Part shown: positions 56,216-64,000 of the stretch, one piece after another | Layout: each line of letters starts with the position of its first letter | Position numbering within the stretch: position 1 is the stretch's first letter | NCBI GenBank assembly: GCA_964406005.1 | Contig: CAYOPZ010000009.1 | Coordinates: forward strand, 27,392 to 91,391 | Origin: CAYOPZ01 sp964406005 | GTDB lineage: Bacteria > Bacteroidota > Bacteroidia > Bacteroidales > SM23-62 | Direction of reading: 5' to 3' | Length of the DNA: 64,000 nucleotides | Made by a program: the position numbers and the translations under genes | The notes under the pieces: model-generated | The model's input: the letters and a program-made list of their open reading frames with translations, nothing else | Told to the model about the DNA's origin: nothing | Databases searched by the model: none

Positions 56216-56302
56216 TTATCGATGTTGTACATCGAGTGCTGATCACCTTAACCACTAAACCAATCCGGGCCTGACTGTCCCAACGACAGTCAGGCTTTTT
56301 TT
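56216..56302 (+). ncRNA. Candidate short RNA or leader ending at a terminator
   Basis: From the candidate start near 56216 to the T-run at 56302 is about 87 bases. There are two hairpins: CGATG-TTGTA-CATCG (56220-56234) and the terminator stem at 56269-56295. No ORF of useful length is contained. It may be a small RNA, or the attenuated leader of the WD40 gene whose ATG lies eight bases after the T-run. I do not recognise a named RNA family. Confidence 0.3.
56269..56302 (+). terminator. Strong intrinsic terminator just before WD40 gene
   Basis: GCCTGACTGTC (56269-56279) pairs perfectly with GACAGTCAGGC (56285-56295) around a five-base loop, followed by seven T residues. It would stop transcripts from the pheT-macrodomain unit and any short RNA started at about 56216. 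Confidence 0.88.
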
Positions 56303-56309
56303 ACAGGAA

Positions 56310-57458
56310 ATGAAATGCCCCTGCTTCAAACGCTTCAGGGTTTTGCTTGCCGCATTGATCATGTGTGTGCAGACTGTCGTGCCGCAAGTCGATGAAAACC
56401 AGATTCTTACCTTTGACAAGCACAATGGTCCGGTGTATGCACTGGCCATAAATCCCGATGATTCCATTGTTGCCAGTGCAGCGGAAGACAGGCTCATTTA
56501 CCTGTGGGACAAAAACACGGGAAAAATTCTAAAAACCTATAAGGGATACCATAATCCGGTCAAATACCTGGAGTTCTCCAGCGACGGCAGGTATCTTCTG
56601 AGCGCTGCCGCTACCCGGATCCGCATATGGGACCTGACAAACGATACATGGAGGGATTACCCCGGAAATGTCACGCACGTCTGGAATGTGACATTCAACA
56701 GGGATGCATCCCGCTTCCTGAGCACCAGCCTCAGCGCCGGTTTCAATTTATGGGACCGGGAAGAAGCGGAAGTATTACATACTTTTGAGGGGCATGCGCG
56801 CAGCACCCTGGCGGTGGCATGGAGTCCGGATAACAAGTGGATAGCAAGCGGTTCCGGCGACCGGACGATACGCATATGGGATGCCTCAACACAGGAGACG
56901 GTTCATACCATCTCCGCCCATGGCGACAATATCTATTCACTGGATTTCAGTCCTGACAACAAGCTGCTGGCCAGCGCTTCCATGGATAAAAACATCAAGA
57001 TATGGTATGTGGAAACCGGCAGGATATTCAAATTGCTTGCCGGGCATGAGTATGCCGTGGTTTATGTTCGTTTCAGCCCGGATGGCAACTACCTTGTCAG
57101 CGCTTCCTATGACAGGACGGTTAAGCTGTGGGAAGTGGCAACAGGGGAATGCATATATACCTTCATTGACCAGAAGGATGCCATCTATGCTGCGGATTTC
57201 TCACCGGACGGCAGGCAGATTCTCAGCTGTTCAAATGACGGAACGGTCTTGATTTACGGGATGTCCCCGAGGTTCATCGCGGAACATTACTTCTTCGAAG
57301 AACTGAAAAAGGAACTGGATGATTCGGGTTTGCTTGAGTCCCGGCAGAAAGGGGAAAGCAGGGAGGAATATCAGTTGCGTCTGGAAAAAGCGGCCCGGCT
57401 GAGAAAGGAACTCTATGAAAAGTATTACCGGATATACTTCCGGGACCGGGGAGATTGA
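56310..57458 (+). CDS. Secreted WD40-repeat protein
   Basis: 382 residues. The N-terminus 'KRFRVLLAALIMCVQTVVPQ' looks like a signal peptide. About seven WD40 blades follow, for example 'VASAAEDRLIYLWDKNTG', 'IASGSGDRTIRIWDAST', 'LASASMDKNIKIWYVETG' and 'LVSASYDRTVKLWEVATG', enough for a full beta-propeller. The last 65 residues are highly charged and look helical ('ELKKELDDSGLLESRQKG'). Such propellers are binding scaffolds and the partner is unknown. It begins eight bases after a strong terminator, so its expression requires read-through or a start inside or after the hairpin. Confidence 0.85.
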   Translation: MKCPCFKRFRVLLAALIMCVQTVVPQVDENQILTFDKHNGPVYALAINPDDSIVASAAEDRLIYLWDKNTGKILKTYKGYHNPVKYLEFSSDGRYLLSAAATRIRIWDLTNDTWRDYPGNVTHVWNVTFNRDASRFLSTSLSAGFNLWDREEAEVLHTFEGHARSTLAVAWSPDNKWIASGSGDRTIRIWDASTQETVHTISAHGDNIYSLDFSPDNKLLASASMDKNIKIWYVETGRIFKLLAGHEYAVVYVRFSPDGNYLVSASYDRTVKLWEVATGECIYTFIDQKDAIYAADFSPDGRQILSCSNDGTVLIYGMSPRFIAEHYFFEELKKELDDSGLLESRQKGESREEYQLRLEKAARLRKELYEKYYRIYFRDRGD

Positions 57459-57475
57459 AGCTTCCCGTCCGTATT

Positions 57476-57505
57476 TTGCCGTTGTCTAAATTATCCCCAC
57501 CTTTG
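57476..57505 (+). promoter_or_regulatory. Candidate promoter of MATE gene
   Basis: TTG at 57476-57478 and CACCTTTG at 57498-57505 are 19 bases apart. The -7 element differs from TAnnTTTG in its first base only. It lies 20 bases before the ATG. Confidence 0.4.
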
Positions 57506-57525
57506 GCTTCTTATTTTCTGACAGG

Positions 57526-58878
57526 ATGAAGGATCTTACACGGGGAAATCCGGCCCGCCTGATTTTCAATTTTGCAATGCCCATGCTGCTGGGCAATCTT
57601 TTTCAGCAACTTTACAATATCGTAGATACGATCATCGTGGGCAATTTCATCGGGAAAGAGGCCCTTGCGGCAGTGGGCGCTTCATTTCCCATTATTTTCA
57701 CAATGATCTCCCTCCTCATCGGCGTGGCTTCGGGAGGAACCATTGTCATCGCACAATACTTCGGGGCCGGAGATCACGTGAATGTAAAAAAAGCCATTCA
57801 TACCCTGTACATATTCATAGTTATTTCGGGCATCGTGCTGAGCCTCATCGGGATCCCACTGACAGGCAGTATCTTCAGGCTGATCCGTTTGCCGGAGGAA
57901 CTGATACCGCAGGCCACAACCTACCTTGGAATATTTCTTACCGGAACAGTTGTTTTTTTCGGATTTAACGGCACAAGTGCAATACTGCGCGGACTCGGCG
58001 ATTCGAAAACCCCCCTGTATTTCCTTATCATCTCCACGCTCAGCAACATCGGACTGGACCTTCTGTTCATCGTGGTTTTCAAATGGGGAATAGCAGGCGC
58101 GGCCATTGCCACGGTTCTTTCCCAGGCAGGCGCCTTCCTGACCGCCATCCTCTACCTGAACCGTTATCACAAACTGATCGATTTCAAGCTTTCGGAATAC
58201 CGTTTTGACAGGAAAATATTCCGTCAGAGCCTGCGGATCGGGCTTCCTACCGGGCTCCAGCAGACATTCGTCTCCCTCGGGATGATGACCATCATGACCA
58301 TCGTCAACGGTTTCGGGACCAATGTCATCGCAGGCTACTCGGCGGGAATCCGGATTAACGGCCTGGCCACCCTCCCGGCCATAAACTTTTCACAGGCGCT
58401 GGCCACTTACGTCGGCCAGAACCTCGGTGCCGGAAAACCGGAACGTGTCAGGAGCGGGCTCATCGCCACATTGCTGATGTCGGGAGGAGTGGCCCTCTTT
58501 GTGACGGTCATTGTTTCCCTGCTGAGATACCCCCTTATGGGAATGTTCACAAAGGATACCGAAGTCATCCGCATCGGCGGGGAATACCTTGTCATTGTCA
58601 GTTCCTTTTACCTGTTGTTCTCTGCAATGTTCAAGATCAACGGGGTGCTCCGCGGTGCGGGCGACACCCTGATCCCCATGTTCATAACGCTCACGTCGCT
58701 TTGGCTGATCCGGATTCCCTTTGCCCTGGTCTTTTCGGGAATCCTCGGAGAAACGGGGATCTGGTGGTCGAGTCCGGCGGGGTGGGCCGTGGGGCTGATC
58801 CTTTCCTATCTCTACTACCTGACAGGAAAATGGAAATCAAAAGTTGTGGTCAGGCCCGAAGTATCTCCACCCCGCTAA
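57526..58878 (+). CDS. MATE-family efflux transporter
   Basis: 450 residues with twelve hydrophobic segments in two similar halves. The start 'LTRGNPARLIFNFAMPMLLGNLFQQLYNIVDTI' (read as adjoining blocks) and 'FIGKEALAAVGASFPI' are typical of the NorM/DinF-like MATE group. The second half repeats with 'RIGLPTGLQQTFVSLG' and 'LGAGKPERVRSG'. These inner-membrane antiporters use sodium or proton gradients to export cationic compounds. The substrate is unknown. It stands alone between the WD40 gene and yicC. Confidence 0.93.
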   Translation: MKDLTRGNPARLIFNFAMPMLLGNLFQQLYNIVDTIIVGNFIGKEALAAVGASFPIIFTMISLLIGVASGGTIVIAQYFGAGDHVNVKKAIHTLYIFIVISGIVLSLIGIPLTGSIFRLIRLPEELIPQATTYLGIFLTGTVVFFGFNGTSAILRGLGDSKTPLYFLIISTLSNIGLDLLFIVVFKWGIAGAAIATVLSQAGAFLTAILYLNRYHKLIDFKLSEYRFDRKIFRQSLRIGLPTGLQQTFVSLGMMTIMTIVNGFGTNVIAGYSAGIRINGLATLPAINFSQALATYVGQNLGAGKPERVRSGLIATLLMSGGVALFVTVIVSLLRYPLMGMFTKDTEVIRIGGEYLVIVSSFYLLFSAMFKINGVLRGAGDTLIPMFITLTSLWLIRIPFALVFSGILGETGIWWSSPAGWAVGLILSYLYYLTGKWKSKVVVRPEVSPPR

Positions 58879-58890
58879 GGGGACGCGTAA

Positions 58891-58920
58891 TTGCTAATTC
58901 CCCGGATTGTTTTAATTTTA
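58891..58920 (+). promoter_or_regulatory. Promoter of yicC-gmk-nadD unit
   Basis: TTG at 58891-58893 and TAATTTTA at 58913-58920 are separated by 19 bases. The -7 element is one base off consensus. Transcription would start near 58927, so the longer yicC frame beginning with this same TTG is not translated. Confidence 0.5.
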
Positions 58921-58950
58921 CTTCAGGGTCAAATTATAAAACCTGACAAT

Positions 58951-59826
58951 ATGCTCTTTTCAATGACCGGCTACGGGAAAGCCGAATGCGATCTGTCCCG
59001 GTTTGTGTATTCCATCGAAATCAGATCGCTGAACAGCAAACAGCTCGACATTTCCATCAAGATCCCTCCCCTGCTGAAGGATATGGAACCTGAAATACAC
59101 AAGCTGATCAGCCGGGAGCTTCAGCGCGGTAAAATTGATTTCAGCATATACCAGGATGTAAAGCCTGATACCCCGTCATATTCGGTGAACAGGGAGGTTG
59201 TCCTGGAGTACGTACGGCAACTGGCGGATGTGGCCGGGGAAATGGGAATGGATAAAACGGAAAGCCTTTTCCTGGCAGCCATGCGCATGCCGGATGCGGT
59301 AAAATCTGAAAAAATGGAATTAAAAGAGGAAGAATGGCATAAACTCACACAGAGCATGGAGCAGGCGCTGAAAGAGCTGACTGCATTCAGAAAGCAGGAA
59401 GGCAGGGCAATGGAAAAAGACATCCGTCTGAGAGTGAAGAACATCCTCGGAAAGCTGGAGGGAATAGTTCCCCTGGAAAAGCGGCGGATACAAAATATCC
59501 GTACGCGGATCAGTGGCAACCTTGTTAAACTGGATCAGCAGAGCACGGTTGATCCGGAACGCTTCGAGCAGGAAATGGTCTACTACCTTGAAAAATCGGA
59601 CATCACTGAAGAGCAGGTCAGACTGAAAAACCACTGTGAATACTTTCTCGAAAGCATGAACGGGGAACGGGTTGTCGGGAAGAAACTGGGCTTCATTGCC
59701 CAGGAGATCGGACGTGAGGTCAATACCCTGGGATCAAAGGCATACGATCCGGATATCCAGCGTCTGGTCGTCGAAATGAAGGACGAACTGGAAAAGATCA
59801 GGGAACAGGTCCTGAACATATTATAA
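58951..59826 (+). CDS. YicC-family endoribonuclease
   Basis: 291 residues from ATG 58951, where the family start 'MLFSMTGYGKAE' appears. The frame extends to 58891, but that part lies in the promoter. Features are 'EIRSLNSKQLDIS', a middle coiled region and the C-terminal DUF1732 region 'ITEEQVRLKNHCEYF' with 'GKKLGFIAQEIGREVNT'. E. coli YicC is an endoribonuclease linked to stress and small-RNA turnover. The neighbour gmk is conserved in many bacteria. The stop overlaps the gmk start (TAATG). Confidence 0.9.
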   Translation: MLFSMTGYGKAECDLSRFVYSIEIRSLNSKQLDISIKIPPLLKDMEPEIHKLISRELQRGKIDFSIYQDVKPDTPSYSVNREVVLEYVRQLADVAGEMGMDKTESLFLAAMRMPDAVKSEKMELKEEEWHKLTQSMEQALKELTAFRKQEGRAMEKDIRLRVKNILGKLEGIVPLEKRRIQNIRTRISGNLVKLDQQSTVDPERFEQEMVYYLEKSDITEEQVRLKNHCEYFLESMNGERVVGKKLGFIAQEIGREVNTLGSKAYDPDIQRLVVEMKDELEKIREQVLNIL

Positions 59827-60386
59827 TGCAGGGCAAAGCCATCATCATTTCGTCTCCCTCGGGGGGAGGCAAGACAACCATTGTGAAGCATCTGCTGGAG
59901 CTCGACCTGGGGCTGGAATTCTCTGTTTCAGCATGCAGCAGATCTCCCCGCGGGAACGAGACACACGGGAAGGATTACTATTTTCTAAGCACAGCGGAAT
60001 TCAGGGAAAAGATCAAAAAGCGGGCATTTGTTGAATGGGAGGAAGTTTACAAGGATCAGTATTACGGTACCCTGAAAAGTGAGCTTGAACGCATCCGGAA
60101 CCTCCGGAGACATGTCATTTTTGACGTGGACGTAGTCGGAGGAATGAACCTGAAAAAATATTTCGGAAAAAATGCACTGGCACTCTTCATTCAGCCCCCG
60201 TCCATGGTCGAGCTGGAAAAAAGGCTGAGAAAAAGATCGACCGACGGCGAGGCAGGGATCCGTGACAGGATTGCCAGGGCCGGGTCGGAGATGAAGTATG
60301 CCGGCCGCTTTGATGTGATTCTCATCAATGACAGACTGGAAGACACGCTCAGAAAGGCAAAGGAAATCGTAAAGGCATTTCTATGA
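59826..60386 (+). CDS. gmk: Guanylate kinase
   Basis: 186 residues. P-loop 'ISSPSGGGKTTIVKHLL', GMP-binding residues in 'SRSPRGNETHGKDYYFLS', and 'VIFDVDVVGGMNLKKYF' with the usual end 'ILINDRLEDTLRKAKEIV'. It phosphorylates GMP to GDP. It is coupled to yicC by one shared base and to nadD by a four-base overlap. Confidence 0.96.
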   Translation: MQGKAIIISSPSGGGKTTIVKHLLELDLGLEFSVSACSRSPRGNETHGKDYYFLSTAEFREKIKKRAFVEWEEVYKDQYYGTLKSELERIRNLRRHVIFDVDVVGGMNLKKYFGKNALALFIQPPSMVELEKRLRKRSTDGEAGIRDRIARAGSEMKYAGRFDVILINDRLEDTLRKAKEIVKAFL

Positions 60387-60955
60387 AAACCGGACTGTTC
60401 TTCGGAAGTTTCAACCCGGTACACATCGGACATCTGGCCATCGCCAATTATATGGTCGAATATACCGGGATCGGGCAGCTCTGGTTCGTGATCAGTCCGC
60501 ACAGTCCGTTCAAGAAAAGGGCAAACCTGCTCGACGACCGGCAACGGCTGGAACTGGTGCACAGGGCCATCCGGAACGAGAACAGGTTCAGGGTTTCGGA
60601 TATTGAATTCCGCATGCCCCAACCCTCCTATACGATCGATACGCTCACATGGCTGCAGGAAAAGAATCCCGGCCACGAATTCATCCTGATCATGGGCAGC
60701 GACGGCCTGCGCAGCTTCGGGAAATGGAAAAACGCCGCGGAGATCATCCGGCAATACACCCGTTATGTTTACCCCAGGCCCGGCTTTCCCGTGAATGAGA
60801 AACAGCATGAAAACCTGAAAGTGGTGAACGCCCCCCTGATGGAGATATCCTCAAGCTTCATCCGCAAAGCCATCATGGACGGGAAGGACGTCAGGCATTT
60901 CCTCCCCCAGGCGGTATGGACCTATATCGATGAAATGAATTTTTACAGGAAATAA
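60383..60955 (+). CDS. nadD: Nicotinate-nucleotide adenylyltransferase
   Basis: 190 residues of the nucleotidyltransferase fold. 'GLFFGSFNPVHIGHLAIANY' carries the GSFNPxHxGH motif, 'PSYTIDTLTWLQ' the substrate region and 'EISSSFIRKAI' the second ATP signature. It joins ATP and nicotinate mononucleotide to deamido-NAD. It overlaps gmk (ATGA) and converges with the oxidoreductase operon 15 bases away. Confidence 0.95.
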   Translation: MKTGLFFGSFNPVHIGHLAIANYMVEYTGIGQLWFVISPHSPFKKRANLLDDRQRLELVHRAIRNENRFRVSDIEFRMPQPSYTIDTLTWLQEKNPGHEFILIMGSDGLRSFGKWKNAAEIIRQYTRYVYPRPGFPVNEKQHENLKVVNAPLMEISSSFIRKAIMDGKDVRHFLPQAVWTYIDEMNFYRK

Positions 60956-60970
60956 GGGAAAGCCTCCGGA

Positions 60971-61522
60971 TCATGCCCGGGTCGCCTCACGGATGATCTC
61001 CATACCCCGCTTTATGGCCTCCTCATTGACGGGTATAAGGTTATGGTACCTTTCGGGCAGGGATTTCCTCAGCCCCTTCAATACGTTCTCAAGTTCCACG
61101 ACGGGCCTGATCTTCAGGTATCCGCCGAGCACGATCATGTTGAATGTTTTGGACGTGGACATTTTTGCAGCTTCATCCGCGGCATCGATACGAAAAACTG
61201 AGATGTCCGTTCTTTCCGGATGCCTGCTTATCCCGTTCCCGTCATATATCAGCAGCCCGCCTGTCCTAACCTTCGGTTCGAACTTGTCTATCGACTGCTG
61301 GTTCAGCAGGATGGCCGTATCATAATCGTTCAGTACCGGTGAACTTATCCTCTCCGTGCTGAGAACGACGGTTACGTTTGCAGTTCCTCCTCTTGTTTCA
61401 GGTCCGTAGGACGGGTACCAGATTACTTCCATGTCCTGCATGATCCCCGAGTAGGCAAGGATCTTGCCCATGGAAAGGACCCCCTGTCCCCCGAACCCCG
61501 CAATGATGATCTCTTCAGTCAT
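60971..61522 (-). CDS. 2-oxoacid:ferredoxin oxidoreductase, gamma subunit
   Basis: 183 residues. 'EIIIAGFGGQGVLSMGKILAYSG' is the characteristic start of the gamma domain, followed by 'SYGPETRGGTANVTVVLS'. The domain closes the active site and helps bind coenzyme A in this enzyme class. It is the last gene of a four-gene minus-strand operon (ferredoxin, alpha, beta, gamma), 14 bases after the beta gene. Confidence 0.92.
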   Translation of the reverse strand: MTEEIIIAGFGGQGVLSMGKILAYSGIMQDMEVIWYPSYGPETRGGTANVTVVLSTERISSPVLNDYDTAILLNQQSIDKFEPKVRTGGLLIYDGNGISRHPERTDISVFRIDAADEAAKMSTSKTFNMIVLGGYLKIRPVVELENVLKGLRKSLPERYHNLIPVNEEAIKRGMEIIREATRA

Positions 61523-61536
61523 AAGAATCCGTTTTT

Positions 61537-62334
61537 TTACCTGACCAGCTCACCATCCACCTTTATATCCCCCAGTGGATAGAAGGGAAACATGTTCTCT
61601 TCCATCCATTTGTTCGCCTCCAGAGGTGTCATCCTCCAGCCCGAATTGCAATTGGAAACCACCTCCACAAAGGAAAGCCCCTTCTTCAGGGTCTGGTTCT
61701 CAAAGGCTTTGCGTATGGCTTTCTTGGCCTTTCTCACATTCCCCGGCTTGTGTACGGCCTGCCGTGTAACATACCAGGTACCCGGGAGACGGGCTACAAG
61801 TTCCGTCATCCTGATCGGGTTCCCCATGGTTCCGACTTCCCTCCCGTAAGGGGAGGTGGTGGAGACCATCCCGGGGATCGTGGTGGGCGCCATCTGCCCC
61901 CCGGTCATGCCATAAATTCCATTGTTGATAAATACGATGGTGATGTGTTCCCCCCGGTTGCAGGCATGTATGGTTTCACCGGTGCCGATGGCGGCAAGGT
62001 CCCCGTCTCCCTGGTAGGCAAATATGAATTTGTCGGGCATGACCCTTTTCAGGCCTGTCGCCGCGGCAGGAGCCCTTCCGTGAGCGGCCTGGATCATGTC
62101 GATGTCCATGAAATCATAGGCAAAAACGGAACAACCCACCGGTGTGATGCCGATCACCTCGGACTGAATGTCCATTTCCTCGATGACCTCCATGATGATC
62201 CTGTGAACCGTACCGTGACCGCAGCCCGGACAATAGGACAGTACAGTATCGGTCATCAGGGGCGTTTTGGAATAGACAAGGTTCTCTTCCTTAATGATAT
62301 CCTCGACCCGAATGTTCATATGATTCACTTCCAT
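61537..62334 (-). CDS. 2-oxoacid:ferredoxin oxidoreductase, beta subunit (TPP-binding)
   Basis: 265 residues; the Met at 62319 is an alternative start. 'SYCPGCGHGTVHRIIMEV' and 'GITPVGCSVFAYDFMD' open the domain. 'QGDGDLAAIGTGETIHA' and 'FINNGIYGMTGGQMAPTT' form the GDG...NN thiamine diphosphate site. This subunit carries out decarboxylation of the 2-oxoacid. It starts two bases after the alpha stop. Sequence alone does not separate 2-oxoglutarate (Kor) from 2-oxoisovalerate (Vor) specificity. Confidence 0.93.
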   Translation of the reverse strand: MEVNHMNIRVEDIIKEENLVYSKTPLMTDTVLSYCPGCGHGTVHRIIMEVIEEMDIQSEVIGITPVGCSVFAYDFMDIDMIQAAHGRAPAAATGLKRVMPDKFIFAYQGDGDLAAIGTGETIHACNRGEHITIVFINNGIYGMTGGQMAPTTIPGMVSTTSPYGREVGTMGNPIRMTELVARLPGTWYVTRQAVHKPGNVRKAKKAIRKAFENQTLKKGLSFVEVVSNCNSGWRMTPLEANKWMEENMFPFYPLGDIKVDGELVR

Positions 62335-62336
62335 GT

Positions 62337-63407
62337 TCAGGATTTTATAATTTTTTGTTCCAGTGCTTCAAGCACTTCGTTGGGAGAATAGACCATCCCC
62401 CCGTAACGGCCGTAATGCTCAACCGGTACCTTTCCGCTGACCGCCAGGCGGACATCCTCAACCATCTGGCCGGCATTCATTTCGACCGAAAGCATTCCCT
62501 TTGCCCGGCCTGCCATATCCGCGATGACCCCGGAGGGAAAGGGGAAAAGGGTTATGGGACGCAGCAAGCCCGCCCTGATGCCCTTGTTCCTTGCAAGTTC
62601 GACCGCATTCTGACAGATCCGTGCACTCGAGCCGAAGGCCACAATCAGGTAATCGGCATCCTCACAGAGGATCTCCTCGTACCTGACATCCTGCGACATT
62701 TTCCTGTATTTCTCCTGGAGCTTGTGATTGTGTTTCTCCTGCTCGGCGGGGTCCAGGTTGAGGGATGAGATGATATTGCGTTCCCTGTCACTGGTTTTGC
62801 CTGTGGTCACCCACTGCTGGTCAAATTCCGTGGCCCGGGGTATCTGGTCGAACAATACCACCTTTTCCATCATCTGCCCGATCAGTCCGTCTGCCAGGAT
62901 CAGAACGGGATTGCGGTATTTGAATGCAAGCTCAAATCCCAGGGGGACGAAATCGGACATTTCCTGTACCGATGCAGGGGCAAGGACCAGCAAACGGTAG
63001 TCCCCGTGCCCCCCTCCCTTGGTGGCCTGGAAATAATCTGCCTGCGACGGCTGTATGGTGCCCAGTCCCGGCCCCCCGCGTACAACGTTTACAATGAGAC
63101 AGGGTAGTTCCGCACCGGCGATGTAGGAAATGCCTTCCTGGAAAAGGGAAACCCCGGGGCTTGACGATGTGGTTATAACCCTTCTGCCGGCGCTGGCCGC
63201 ACCGTAAACCATATTGATGGCGGCCAGTTCGCTTTCCGCCTGGAGGACGACCATTCCCGTCCGTTCCTCCGGTTTCTCAAGCATCAGATATTCGAGAACC
63301 TCAGATTGAGGGGTAATGGGGTATCCGAAGTAGGCATCCGCCCCGGCACGTATTGCAGCCTCGGCGATTGCCTCATTACCTTTCATTAACCGAAGTTCAT
63401 TCTTCAT
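62337..63407 (-). CDS. 2-oxoacid:ferredoxin oxidoreductase, alpha subunit (VorB/KorA type)
   Basis: 356 residues. 'LRLMKGNEAIAEAAIRAGADAYFGYPITPQSE' (two adjoining blocks) is the typical start, with 'TSSSPGVSLFQEGISYIAGAELP' (two adjoining blocks) and 'VEMNAGQMVEDVRLAV' in the C-terminal domain. The domain binds substrate and pyrimidine part of TPP together with beta. The overall form, with a separate small ferredoxin gene upstream, is that usually annotated as VorB in Bacteroidota. Confidence 0.92.
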   Translation of the reverse strand: MKNELRLMKGNEAIAEAAIRAGADAYFGYPITPQSEVLEYLMLEKPEERTGMVVLQAESELAAINMVYGAASAGRRVITTSSSPGVSLFQEGISYIAGAELPCLIVNVVRGGPGLGTIQPSQADYFQATKGGGHGDYRLLVLAPASVQEMSDFVPLGFELAFKYRNPVLILADGLIGQMMEKVVLFDQIPRATEFDQQWVTTGKTSDRERNIISSLNLDPAEQEKHNHKLQEKYRKMSQDVRYEEILCEDADYLIVAFGSSARICQNAVELARNKGIRAGLLRPITLFPFPSGVIADMAGRAKGMLSVEMNAGQMVEDVRLAVSGKVPVEHYGRYGGMVYSPNEVLEALEQKIIKS

Positions 63408-63428
63408 CCGATAAGTTCTATTATGACC

Positions 63429-63659
63429 TCACACTTCCACCTTCACCCTGTATACGGATATCACCCCGTCGGGGCAGACGATGGCACAGTTGTTACAACC
63501 GGTACATTCTTCCGGATGTTCCATATATGCGTAGTGGTATCCTTTGCTGTTCACTCTCCGCTCCAGCATAATTACGTCGGTCGGACATGCTTCTATACAG
63601 AGTTCACAACCTTTGCAATGTTCAATGTCAACTACGATCGCTCCCCTTTGCTTAGCCAT
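63429..63659 (-). CDS. 2-oxoacid:ferredoxin oxidoreductase, ferredoxin (delta) subunit
   Basis: 76 residues with two 4Fe-4S clusters: 'CKGCELCIEACP' and 'CTGCNNCAIVCP'. It passes electrons from the oxidoreductase core to free ferredoxin. It is the first gene of the operon, 21 bases before the alpha gene. Confidence 0.93.
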   Translation of the reverse strand: MAKQRGAIVVDIEHCKGCELCIEACPTDVIMLERRVNSKGYHYAYMEHPEECTGCNNCAIVCPDGVISVYRVKVEV

Positions 63660-63690
63660 TTGAAATGATATTAGGTCCCAATGAATCCCG

Positions 63691-63698
63691 TAAAAATA
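63691..63698 (-). promoter_or_regulatory. Weak candidate -7 element of oxidoreductase operon
   Basis: On the minus strand this reads TATTTTTA, one base off TAnnTTTG, about 32 bases before the ferredoxin-subunit start. No TTG -33 box was seen. Confidence 0.3.
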
Positions 63699-63860
63699 CT
63701 AAATTCTATCTCGTTGGCCGGTATGCCGGGGTCGAAATATTTGCACAGCCTGTTTTGCAGTTCTGTATGGTCCATGATAACTGCAAAGAAAATCCGTTCC
63801 CGTGTCAGTTTCAAATAAATGTTATACCTGCAGGCACAATGGGATCAAAACGCGCATGGC

Positions 63861-63910
63861 GGGGTGAGATAAAGCATGGAGGGGCGAGATAAAGCATATG
63901 GGGGTGAAAT
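63861..63910. repeat. Two and a half copies of a 20-bp direct repeat
   Basis: GGGGTGAGATAAAGCATGGA (63861-63880), GGGGCGAGATAAAGCATATG (63881-63900) and GGGGTGAAAT (63901-63910) follow each other with an exact 20-base period. They lie about 40 bases before the start of the next plus-strand gene, with a candidate TACTTTTA between. The spacing of two helical turns would suit a protein-binding site. The rest of 63660-63860 has no gene I can support. Confidence 0.6.
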
Positions 63911-63951
63911 TATCTGTCAAAAATGGGTACTTTTACCCTGATTTGGTGACC

Positions 63952-64000
63952 ATGGAGCAGAATTGGAACATCCCCGGATATCTGACCGAGAAATCGAACA
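63952..64000 (+). CDS. Start of an unidentified gene, cut by window end
   Basis: ATG at 63952 opens a frame reading 'MEQNWNIPGYLTEKSN' to the window end. TACTTTTA (63930-63937) could be its -7 element. Sixteen residues are too few to name a family, but the position and composition look like a real gene start. Confidence 0.4.
   Translation, partial: MEQNWNIPGYLTEKSN

Noticed and set aside
58891..58950. Extended N-terminus of YicC starting at TTG 58891
   Set aside because: The conserved YicC start is at 58951, and the upstream bases form the promoter.
63665..63892. 75-codon plus-strand frame right of the oxidoreductase operon
   Set aside because: Composition is not protein-like, it runs into the 20-bp tandem repeats and overlaps the expected operon promoter.

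Overview
The window suits a member of the Bacteroidota, probably near the Bacteroidales/Marinilabiliales. It has two type IX secretion (T9SS) C-terminal sorting domains, a GldF-GldG fusion, a DUF4340 partner gene, a SiaC/DUF1987 protein, a Bacteroidota-type exopolysaccharide start cluster, and promoters of the form TTG-N19/20-TAnnTTTG/A. Rank below phylum is inference. No rRNA, tRNA, CRISPR array or intact mobile element was seen. Layout: (1) 1-4900 is a visibly AT-rich accessory flank. It holds the 3' part of a T9SS beta-helix protein, a decayed IS256-family transposase, and an MBOAT O-acyltransferase paired with an SGNH-like protein. (2) 4898-9701 (minus strand) is the core of a Wzx/Wzy-type exopolysaccharide system: initiating glycosyl-1-phosphate transferase, Wza-like export lipoprotein and Wzc-like tyrosine autokinase. 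No flippase or polymerase lies in the window. (3) 10110-10484 encodes a SiaC-family protein, followed by a terminator. (4) 10606-34764 is one gene of 24,159 bp encoding an 8,052-residue secreted protein. It has a signal peptide, 60 tandem repeats of about 111 residues, a mosaic C-terminal region (Ig-like, PKD-like, jelly-roll-like, Omp28-like) and a T9SS sorting domain. It contains a perfect 1,415-bp internal duplication at a distance of 2,331 bp (exactly 7 x 111 codons). This is the most unusual object in the window. (5) 34777-39467 (minus): DUF4395 membrane protein, family 2 glycosyltransferase, MsbA-like ABC exporter and purB. (6) 39540-43506 (plus): a tightly packed nfeD-like / GNAT / CAP-domain / pyruvate kinase run. 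(7) 53015-43521 (minus): a long, closely spaced run of surE, a small membrane protein, lpxB, a SpoIID-like gene, gldFG, a DUF4340 gene, dnaN, an exonuclease and a FAH-family gene. (8) 53185-60955 (plus): pheT overlapping a macrodomain gene, a promoter-hairpin-terminator module, a secreted WD40 protein, a MATE exporter, and yicC-gmk-nadD. (9) 63659-60971 (minus): a four-subunit 2-oxoacid:ferredoxin oxidoreductase operon. A new plus-strand gene seems to begin at 63952 behind a 20-bp tandem repeat. How the parts relate: the exopolysaccharide genes, the SiaC protein and the giant T9SS protein sit side by side, and the window also has a Gld transporter gene. That fits a surface-attachment or matrix theme, but the functional link is inference from position and family knowledge. 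The remainder is largely housekeeping: DNA replication, lipid A, tRNA charging, nucleotide, NAD and central carbon metabolism.
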